From Fidelibacterota bacterium (GTDB lineage Bacteria; Fidelibacterota; UBA8477; JABMPR01), in NCBI GenBank assembly GCA_018650445.1, contig JABIFX010000125.1, positions 1 through 38,797 on the forward strand: a stretch of DNA of 38,797 bases, read 5' to 3'. A program made the translations under genes and the position numbers. Shown piece by piece: positions 26,517-33,473 of the stretch (position 1 is the stretch's first letter; each line of letters starts with the position of its first letter). Below the pieces are notes generated by a model. The model worked only from the letters and a program-made list of their open reading frames with translations, had not been told where the DNA came from and did no database searches.

Positions 26517-27287
26517 TTACCCTAAACTCAGTTCCCATGATTTTAAGGCCTGCATATAGCCTGTGTTGGTAAGTTCATAGTGGAGGGGTGTGAGTGTCAC
26601 ATATCCAGCTCGTACAGCATTCTCATCCATATCTGGATCAGTATTTTCATAAGTACGCGTACCAGACAACCAATAATAGACACGTTTACGAGGATCCTCG
26701 CGTCTGTCCATTTTTTCTTTGTAGGTACCACTTCCCTGGCGGGTCACGGAGAAGCCTTTAAAAGAGCTGTACTCTCCAGCAGGGACATTCACATTCAGCA
26801 GTGTCCCTTCAGGTAAACCTTCCTTGAGAATTCGTTCGGCCATAATATGAGCGACTTTGCCAGCTGCTCTAAAGTCCTTCTGCACAAACGAGTCCAATGA
26901 AATAGCCATGGATGGGATACTTAGTATGGTGCCCTCATAGGCGGCAGAGACAGTCCCTGAATAGATAATATCCACACCAACATTTGCTCCCTGGTTAATA
27001 CCTGAGATGACCAGATCCGGTCTTTCCACCAATCCACCGTTGATTGCCAATTTTACACAATCTGCTGGTGTTCCACCGACAGCCCAGCCAAAATGTAGAT
27101 CATTCTTAAATATTTCGGTCACTTTGAGTGGATCTGAAATGGTTATCGCATGCCCCATGGCACTCATTTCTGAGAGCGGTGCAACGATAGATATTTCTGC
27201 AAAATCTGATAGCGACTCTGCCAGGGTTACTATTCCTAGAGCATTTATTCCATCATCGTTGGTAAGTAGAATTTTAGGTTTTTGCAT
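26517..27287 (-). CDS. surE: 5'/3'-nucleotidase SurE
   Basis: A 256-residue protein with SurE family motifs: the N-terminal metal-binding ILLTNDDGINALG (two Asp), then LVISGINQGANVGVDIIYSGTV and SAAYEGTI, which hold the active-site Asn and the oligomer contacts. The C-terminal part has TDPDMDENAVRAGYVTLTPL, also typical. SurE is a metal-dependent phosphatase acting on nucleoside monophosphates and short polyphosphate. Its ATG lies inside the accD 3' end (14-base overlap), and guaA follows after six bases, so accD-surE-guaA probably form one transcript. Confidence 0.97.
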   Translation of the reverse strand: MQKPKILLTNDDGINALGIVTLAESLSDFAEISIVAPLSEMSAMGHAITISDPLKVTEIFKNDLHFGWAVGGTPADCVKLAINGGLVERPDLVISGINQGANVGVDIIYSGTVSAAYEGTILSIPSMAISLDSFVQKDFRAAGKVAHIMAERILKEGLPEGTLLNVNVPAGEYSSFKGFSVTRQGSGTYKEKMDRREDPRKRVYYWLSGTRTYENTDPDMDENAVRAGYVTLTPLHYELTNTGYMQALKSWELSLG

Positions 27288-28125
27288 GAAGAATATCTAA
27301 AATTTCTGCAACTTGCTTCTTGAGATCATCTCTGGGGACGATCAAATCCAGGAAGCCCTTTTCCAACAGAAATTCAGCCCGCTGAAAACCTTCTGGTAAA
27401 TCAGCACCAATGGTTTGCTTAATAACTCTCTGACCGGCAAAGCCAATGAGTGCTCCCGGCTCTGCAATGTTTACATCACCCAGCATGGCAAAACTTGCTG
27501 TAACACCACCAGTGGTAGGATCAGTCATTATAGAGATATATGGAATTTTCGCATCTGCCAATTGGCTGAGCTTGGCAGAAGTCTTGGCCATTTGCATCAA
27601 GGAGTAGGCTCCCTCCATCATGCGTGCTCCTCCGGATGCTGAAACGATTATCAAGGGTGTGTTGTTTGCTCTTGCCAGATCAGCAGATTTTGCAAGTAGC
27701 TCACCAACAGCAGATCCCATGCTGCCCCCAATAAATGAGAAGTCCATAACGGCAACCACAATTGGTCTCTCGAACATAAGTCCTTCAAAAACCTGAACTG
27801 CCTCATTGTGACCTGTTTTTTGCTGTGCAGCTATGATTTGGTCACCATACTTTTTTTGGGCTTTAAATTTTAAGGGGTCAAGGGGTTTGATGCCTTGAAA
27901 ATGTTGCTGCCGACCGTCAGTATCCAACAAAATATCTATATAGCTAGCTGCTGGAATTCTAAAATGATATCCACACTTATAACAGACATTGTTGCTTTGC
28001 ATCAACTCCGCTTTATACAAGATTTGGCGGCAGCTTGGGCATTTCACCCATAGGCCTTCTTTTATGTCCTTCTTTTCAGAATTTTCAGTCTGAATATTTT
28101 TATCTTTTCGTCGAAACCAACTCAT
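27274..28125 (-). CDS. accD: acetyl-CoA carboxylase carboxyltransferase subunit beta
   Basis: A 283-residue protein with an N-terminal four-Cys zinc ribbon (CPSC ... CYKC near residues 29 to 54) followed by the carboxyltransferase beta crotonase-like domain: VAVMDFSFIGGSMGSAVGE, VSASGGARMMEGAYSLMQM, SIMTDPTTGGVTASFAMLGD and EPGALIGFAGQRVIKQT. Length is near the norm of about 285 to 305. With AccA it moves the carboxyl group from biotin to acetyl-CoA, the committed step of fatty-acid synthesis. accA is not in the window. A plausible promoter lies 41 bases upstream. Confidence 0.98.
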   Translation of the reverse strand: MSWFRRKDKNIQTENSEKKDIKEGLWVKCPSCRQILYKAELMQSNNVCYKCGYHFRIPAASYIDILLDTDGRQQHFQGIKPLDPLKFKAQKKYGDQIIAAQQKTGHNEAVQVFEGLMFERPIVVAVMDFSFIGGSMGSAVGELLAKSADLARANNTPLIIVSASGGARMMEGAYSLMQMAKTSAKLSQLADAKIPYISIMTDPTTGGVTASFAMLGDVNIAEPGALIGFAGQRVIKQTIGADLPEGFQRAEFLLEKGFLDLIVPRDDLKKQVAEILDILHAKT

Positions 28126-28165
28126 TAAAAATCCTCGATATTTAACAGGTTTTTAACCCTGATAC

Positions 28166-28194
28166 ATAATAACCTACAAAGCAAGTTAGACCAA
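28166..28194 (-). promoter_or_regulatory. candidate sigma-70-like promoter for accD
   Basis: On the minus strand TTGGTC (28194 to 28189) and TATTAT (28171 to 28166) are separated by exactly 17 bases, about 40 bases before the accD ATG. It lies in a 130-base gap after tsaB that also contains an AATCCC/GGGATT hairpin near 28210 to 28228, which may mark the end of the upstream transcript. The boxes follow the E. coli consensus; promoter rules in this phylum are unknown to me. Confidence 0.4.
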
Positions 28195-28255
28195 TTTGTA
28201 ATTCATGTAATCCCAGTAAAAGGGATTCATCTTTACCTATTGTTCCCTAGCTCGC

Positions 28256-28933
28256 TCAGAATTGAGGGGGAACCCACTTTTTTGCTTCATAAACGGCATT
28301 ATATAGAGGTTCGAGCTCATCCAGGTCAGTTATACCCATATCGGTGCGAGATTCAGCTAAGAGGGCTACAAATGAGGCCTTTGCGTCAGCATGTACAAAT
28401 TTGGTTTGTACCTCTTGAGCCTCAGACCCTTCTAACCATTTATCAAACCCACGATCAGCTTTACCAAAATAGTGGTCGATATGCTTTTCATGGAGCTGAT
28501 CCCACGCTCCGTATTTAAACTCAGGTGTGACAATCATTTTGGAAGGCGAATTTTTATAATCAGCGTAATGCACAAAATTTCGATGGGAGTAGATAACTGC
28601 CCGAGAGGTACCGCTTAACTTGTCCGTCAGTCCGTATGCCATGGCGTCAGTGGTTGGGATAGGTATCAGGGGCAGTTCAAGTGCCACTGCCAGTGCTTTC
28701 ATCGTAGCCAGGCCAATACGCAAGCCATTAAAACTTCCAGGTCCAATGGCAATAGCAAGCGCTTCTGGATGCTTTCCCTCTGAGCTGCAATAATCCAGGG
28801 CCTCTTTTATAAAGGGTGATAACTTTTCAATATGTATCTGTCCACCAGTGGCTTCTTTCTCCCACAAAACTGTGCCCTTATCTGAAACGGCTACAGAACA
28901 AATAACAGAGGAAGTGTCACAAGCGATGATCAC
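28256..28933 (-). CDS. tsaB: tRNA threonylcarbamoyladenosine biosynthesis protein TsaB
   Basis: A 225-residue actin/ASKHA-like protein. The N-terminus MIIACDTSSVICSVAVSD has the first phosphate-loop pattern, and AIAIGPGSFNGLRIGLATMKAL is the diagnostic TsaB segment. TsaB pairs with TsaD and TsaE to make t6A37 on ANN-decoding tRNAs. The start is GTG at 28933, overlapping the tsaE stop by four bases (GTGA). tsaD is not in the window. The C-terminal half is more variable, as usual for the family. Confidence 0.95.
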   Translation of the reverse strand: MIIACDTSSVICSVAVSDKGTVLWEKEATGGQIHIEKLSPFIKEALDYCSSEGKHPEALAIAIGPGSFNGLRIGLATMKALAVALELPLIPIPTTDAMAYGLTDKLSGTSRAVIYSHRNFVHYADYKNSPSKMIVTPEFKYGAWDQLHEKHIDHYFGKADRGFDKWLEGSEAQEVQTKFVHADAKASFVALLAESRTDMGITDLDELEPLYNAVYEAKKWVPPQF

Positions 28934-29385
28934 AGGTTTATCTCCAGGGCTCGTGGTGAATGTATCAATATTTCACGCCCATTTTCTTCACCTTCAATGG
29001 CACGAAAACTCAATCCAAAGGCATCTTCAGGGATGGCTCCAGCGACAATATCCGCCCACTCAATGATGACGATGGCACCTGAGTCATAGTATTCCCAGAT
29101 TCCCATTGAAATCAAATCTTCTCCATTACTGAGTCTATAGGCATCAATATGAATGATATCCTGATTTAAGCCGTGGTATTCATTGATGTAGGTAAAGGTC
29201 GGACTGAGGGCATACTCTTTTACTTCAAAGAAAGTGGTTAGTCCCTGGGTAAAGGTAGTTTTTCCACTAGCCAGGTTTCCACTCATCGCGAGAATATCAC
29301 CGGGCTCAAGCTGAGCTGCCAAACTTTGAGCGAGTTGACCCGTTTCCTCAGGACCATGAGTCATAAAATGGTACTGATGGATCAT
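28930..29385 (-). CDS. tsaE: tRNA threonylcarbamoyladenosine biosynthesis ATPase TsaE
   Basis: About 151 residues from the ATG at 29385, whose ATGA overlap with the upstream PorX-like stop supports it over a longer frame starting at 29424. It has the Walker A motif GNLASGKTTF, SPTFTYINEY, the HIDAYRL segment and IVIIEWAD, all diagnostic of TsaE (YjeE). TsaE binds the TsaB-TsaD dimer and its ATPase drives t6A catalysis cycles. It is sandwiched by four-base overlaps with porX and tsaB, so the three are translationally coupled. Confidence 0.96.
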   Translation of the reverse strand: MIHQYHFMTHGPEETGQLAQSLAAQLEPGDILAMSGNLASGKTTFTQGLTTFFEVKEYALSPTFTYINEYHGLNQDIIHIDAYRLSNGEDLISMGIWEYYDSGAIVIIEWADIVAGAIPEDAFGLSFRAIEGEENGREILIHSPRALEINL

Positions 29386-30950
29386 TTGGGCTCTAGATGA
29401 GCTAGAGGGATAATCATTTCCCACATACTCAGTCCACCGTGTTGATAAGTATCAGCAAATTTATTTTGATATTTGCGGTAATTATTGGGATAGAGGAAAT
29501 AATACATTTTCTGGGCGATGGCCAGGGTATCATTTGGAATGGTTGAGGGAATTCTCAGTCTGCCGGGTTTATCCAGAAACCAGGCATCTTTGGTGCTTGG
29601 TTTCAAATTGCGACCCTGTTTGAACCTGAGATTGGTAGAGGCTTCACGATCAGCAAGAATTTGAGTGGGCTGTTGTACTCGAATACTGCCATGATCAGAA
29701 GTAATGACAACATGAAAACCCATTTTGGCCGCTGAGGAAAGGACGTCCTTGATCCAGGAATTATTAAACCAGGCTCGCACGATCTCTCTGTAACTGGCCT
29801 CATTCGGTAAGAGTTCACGCAAGAGGGGTGAATCAGTGCGACGGTGAGCCAGCAAATCTACCTGATTGACAACAAGCGTCACTAATTTCTGGCTGCCCCA
29901 GGATCCAAATTGTTTTCCAAGTTGAATACCGTCTCGGTTGGTGATAATCTTTTTATATTTAGCTTCTGGTTTCAGTTCCAGGCCGGATCTTTTAATGTTT
30001 TCCTGTAAAAAGGCTGCTTCATGGCGATTGAGACTGTGCTCATCAGTTCCCCCCCACCACTCCGGATGAAATTTTTGCATATCGTCAGGAAAAAGGCCAC
30101 TGAATATGGCATTGCGGCTGTATTCAGTGGTGGTTGGTAAAAGTGAAAAGTAGCCATCACGTTTAATCTGATAATCGTTATAGAGTAGAGGTTCCAGTGT
30201 GAGCCACTGATCCCAGCGCATACAATCAATAATCAGCATGAGCACTTTTTTATCTTGTTCAAGAAGAGGTTTCACTGCGGTTGAAAAGACATCAGGAGAA
30301 AGCGTGGGGCGTTTGTCAGCTGAAACATTTACCCAGTTTTCATAATTGGATTTTATAAACCGGGTGAATCGATCATTGGCTTCATGTTGTTGCTGTAGTA
30401 ACATCTCATCAAATCCAAGATCTGGATAATCATCGAGCTCAAGCTCCCAGGCGGACAATTGATTATGAATATTTATCCAATCCTCAGGTCCCGGATTGTC
30501 TTCAATATTGAAGGCGAGATCTGCGAAAGCACTCATGTATTGACCTGATACAGCATCTTGTTTGATTTGTCGATTTTCAAGAATTTTGATGATGGCGAGT
30601 AATATCTGTGATGGATTGACAGGCTTTGTGAGGTAATCAGAAATTTTACTCCCGATAGCCTCTTCCATGAGCTTTTCTTCTTCATTCTTGGTGATCATGA
30701 TGATGGGAAGCGCCGGGAATTCAGCTTTTAAAATGGACAAGGTCTCAAGCCCATCTTTGCCAGGCATGGTTTCATCCAGTAGGACGATATCAAACCTGTC
30801 ATTCTGACACAGTGCAATGGCATCGTCCCCATTGGTCACCGTTGTGACTTGAAAGCCTTTGCCCTCTAGAAACATGACATGGGATCTGAGGAGATCAATC
30901 TCATCATCAGCCCATAGTATTTTTCCCCGATTTTGATCAGTAGTATTCAT
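29382..30950 (-). CDS. porX: PorX-like response regulator with C-terminal PglZ domain
   Basis: About 522 residues from the ATG at 30950; a TTG start 33 bases earlier is less likely. The receiver domain (about 1 to 125) has the acidic pair D15-D16, phospho-acceptor D59 (IVLLDETMPGKDG), T87 and K109. After a helical linker, the alkaline-phosphatase-like PglZ domain (about 225 to 515) shows a full set of probable metal ligands: D242 (LIIDCMRWDQW), T273/T274 (LLPTTTEYS), D365 and H369 (VDLLAH), D419-H420 (ITSDHGS) and H504 (YQHGGLS). In Bacteroidetes PorX regulates the type IX secretion system, and structural work found nucleotide phosphodiesterase activity. Length fits PorX (about 518). No DNA-binding domain is present. 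No T9SS core gene is in the window. Confidence 0.88.
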   Translation of the reverse strand: MNTTDQNRGKILWADDEIDLLRSHVMFLEGKGFQVTTVTNGDDAIALCQNDRFDIVLLDETMPGKDGLETLSILKAEFPALPIIMITKNEEEKLMEEAIGSKISDYLTKPVNPSQILLAIIKILENRQIKQDAVSGQYMSAFADLAFNIEDNPGPEDWINIHNQLSAWELELDDYPDLGFDEMLLQQQHEANDRFTRFIKSNYENWVNVSADKRPTLSPDVFSTAVKPLLEQDKKVLMLIIDCMRWDQWLTLEPLLYNDYQIKRDGYFSLLPTTTEYSRNAIFSGLFPDDMQKFHPEWWGGTDEHSLNRHEAAFLQENIKRSGLELKPEAKYKKIITNRDGIQLGKQFGSWGSQKLVTLVVNQVDLLAHRRTDSPLLRELLPNEASYREIVRAWFNNSWIKDVLSSAAKMGFHVVITSDHGSIRVQQPTQILADREASTNLRFKQGRNLKPSTKDAWFLDKPGRLRIPSTIPNDTLAIAQKMYYFLYPNNYRKYQNKFADTYQHGGLSMWEMIIPLAHLEPK

Positions 30951-31023
30951 GGCTCCAAAATATGTGCAGATCAAGTTGAGCAAACATTAATCTTGCAATC
31001 AGAAGCTGGTAATTAGATGACGA

Positions 31024-33441
31024 TTACTTGGAAGTCAATGTCCACGAACCGTCCCAATCCTCACCAGGTGGATTTTCCATAAAATACTCACAGCGTTCGA
31101 TATATACTTTACTGGGATTCGTAGGTCTAAAGGGAAACATATCTTCAAGGGCGTCTGCCTCAATAAATGTCTTCTTGGCTTCAACCCATTTTTGTGATCG
31201 ATACAGTTTCAATCCTTTATTATAGACGGGTAACAACTTTTCATAGGTAGGACTCAGCTTGCCTTTTCTGGCAATCAGCTCATACGAATATGCTGGAACT
31301 GATTTTCCCTTCACCGTCACATAGTCTAATTCTCGCCAATGGAAGTCATCTTTGCAGGCTTCATAGGTCGATTCAAGAACCTGGATGTAAACTCCGTATT
31401 GTTTGGCTGATGCCTCGAACCGGGCAGCAGTATTTACTACGTCCCCCATCATGGTGTAATTCATGCGCATGGCAGAGCCCATATTTCCGGTGACCATATC
31501 TCCTGTGGCGATACCGATGCGATTCTGCATATGGTGAACGATATCAGGCCATCTATCACCTTCTCCCTGCCACTTTTTACGGAGCTCATCTAAGCCATCC
31601 TGCATTTCAATGGCAGTGAGACAAGCCATATACTCATGATTCTCGACAGGCACAGGAGCGCCATAGAAGGCCACAATTGCATCTCCGATATACTTATCCA
31701 ATGTCCCTTGGTTTGCCAAAAGGATATCTGTCATATCGGTGAGATATTCATTGAGAAGTTCCACAACCTCTTCTGCAGATAATTTCTCCGAAAAGGCCGA
31801 AAAACTTTGAATATCGGTAAAGAACGCGGTATGTACTCCAGCATCTCCTCCGAGTTTTGGCTCCTGCTTCTCTTCGTACATTTTGTCGATGAGTTCTGGA
31901 GCGATATAAGTACCAAAGGTATCCTTAAGAAAGTGTTTATCTCTTTGCTCCAAGATGAATTTGTAAAGTACATTTGTTAAATAGGTCAGGGCCATTACGA
32001 CAAGCGGTGCAATGATGGGTACAAATAGGGTTTCACCGGGTGGTGGAATCAGAATGCTTTCTGATTTTCCGCTGATCCATTTAAAGAACCACAAGTGATC
32101 CGTGGTAAACATTCCAACACTGATACTAAATAGAACAATAGCCTCCAATCCGATCAAAACGGCACCCCAGAGAGGATCTAAAAAGGCAATGATCAAATAT
32201 GCAATGAGTGCACAGACAAAAATAAGGAGGATGTGTGACAGGGCTGAATCCGATGTAAACTCTATGGTTTTTCCTAAGACATGGACAAAGTTTTCATCCA
32301 GGAGTGTCTGGGTGGCATTGGCGTGATACTCAAATCCCGGCATGAGTGTCGGGGCTCCAAGATAATCAAAAAATGCGGTAGATTTGTAGTCATGCATGAC
32401 CTCTACAGACACACCTATAATACAGATTTTATCTTTAAAAGGGCTATCCATGACTTCATAGGTTGGATCCATTAGGGTCATCATACTGTTGAATCCACTG
32501 GTGGGGTCAAAGTTTGACATCCAGTCAGTATCCTCATCAGCGACTGGCAGATCAAAGTCTTCTGTATCTATGATCCAAACGAGGGGGAAGCGCTGAAAGG
32601 TTTGCCAGGGTTCAGATTCTCCAATACGAGCATGAGATGCAGGACCGTAGATGTTGGTGAGGAAGCCGGGATGGTCTGATCCATAGGTGGGGATGGTGAG
32701 TGGTCCATAAGTGAACTCACCGACCTCGTAGTTATAGGTCAATCCTGGTTCACTTGGAATTTCGAGAAAATGTTTTACTGCCTTCATGGCCAATGAGAGT
32801 CGCCACTCGTCTGGAGAATGATTCATGGCTCCGAAAACAGGATAGCGACGCGTAAAATGGTCTTTGTCTTCTTCGATATCAACAAGACCATGATCAGGAT
32901 CTACCTGCATGATGTATTCGTTAGGTGTCACCAACATTTGTGGTGGGACACTGGATAGCTCTGTCTTAATGGTGGAAGCCATGACAACTTCAGTTCCCCT
33001 GCTTCGAGCATATTTAATTGCTTCGGCAACTTCAACATCGCCATCGCTGTAACCTTCAGGGAGGATGCCGTTAAAAACGGATAGTACACGAGCTGTATGG
33101 GCATCACGGGAATCAAACTGAATATCAAATACGATTACTTTGGCACCAGCGTTCGCCAGATTTATTATCGCTGCATCCCAAATTTTCCCCCGGGGATAGG
33201 GCCAACCATAGTCAGCCAATAGGCGAAATGTTTCATCGTCAACATCAATAAGAATGACATCAAGACTATCATTTGGATTATCCTGGTGTGCTGCCCAGGA
33301 TGAAAGTGGTCCCCTAAGCTGATAGCTATAATCCAGCATTTTATAATTAGCCAGATCAAACAGTCCAATTACTTGTACCAATAGCGCTAAAACGATAGCG
33401 ATAAAAGTAAATAGAACTCCGATACCGTGTTTTTTCAGCAT
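31024..33441 (-). CDS. CHASE2-domain class III adenylate cyclase
   Basis: An 805-residue protein. An N-terminal helix (about 8 to 28) is followed by an extracytoplasmic CHASE2 sensor (about 30 to 385; DVILIDVDDETF, PYPRGKIWDA, AKVIVFDIQFD, DKICIIGVS), then three helices (about 403 to 422, 428 to 445, 471 to 492) and a cytoplasmic cyclase domain (about 530 to 725). Metal ligands D543 (FFTDIQSFS) and D587, adenine-selecting K583 (KYIGDAIVAFYG) and T663, and N670/R674 (VVNTAARFEAS) are all present, so an active adenylate cyclase is expected. A helical tail of about 80 residues follows. A GGGGA ribosome site lies five bases before the ATG. It is 32 bases after the barrel gene, in one set with the FecR gene. 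Confidence 0.94.
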   Translation of the reverse strand: MLKKHGIGVLFTFIAIVLALLVQVIGLFDLANYKMLDYSYQLRGPLSSWAAHQDNPNDSLDVILIDVDDETFRLLADYGWPYPRGKIWDAAIINLANAGAKVIVFDIQFDSRDAHTARVLSVFNGILPEGYSDGDVEVAEAIKYARSRGTEVVMASTIKTELSSVPPQMLVTPNEYIMQVDPDHGLVDIEEDKDHFTRRYPVFGAMNHSPDEWRLSLAMKAVKHFLEIPSEPGLTYNYEVGEFTYGPLTIPTYGSDHPGFLTNIYGPASHARIGESEPWQTFQRFPLVWIIDTEDFDLPVADEDTDWMSNFDPTSGFNSMMTLMDPTYEVMDSPFKDKICIIGVSVEVMHDYKSTAFFDYLGAPTLMPGFEYHANATQTLLDENFVHVLGKTIEFTSDSALSHILLIFVCALIAYLIIAFLDPLWGAVLIGLEAIVLFSISVGMFTTDHLWFFKWISGKSESILIPPPGETLFVPIIAPLVVMALTYLTNVLYKFILEQRDKHFLKDTFGTYIAPELIDKMYEEKQEPKLGGDAGVHTAFFTDIQSFSAFSEKLSAEEVVELLNEYLTDMTDILLANQGTLDKYIGDAIVAFYGAPVPVENHEYMACLTAIEMQDGLDELRKKWQGEGDRWPDIVHHMQNRIGIATGDMVTGNMGSAMRMNYTMMGDVVNTAARFEASAKQYGVYIQVLESTYEACKDDFHWRELDYVTVKGKSVPAYSYELIARKGKLSPTYEKLLPVYNKGLKLYRSQKWVEAKKTFIEADALEDMFPFRPTNPSKVYIERCEYFMENPPGEDWDGSWTLTSK

Positions 33442-33473
33442 AATTATCCCCGATTTTTAATTATTTCGGTTGT

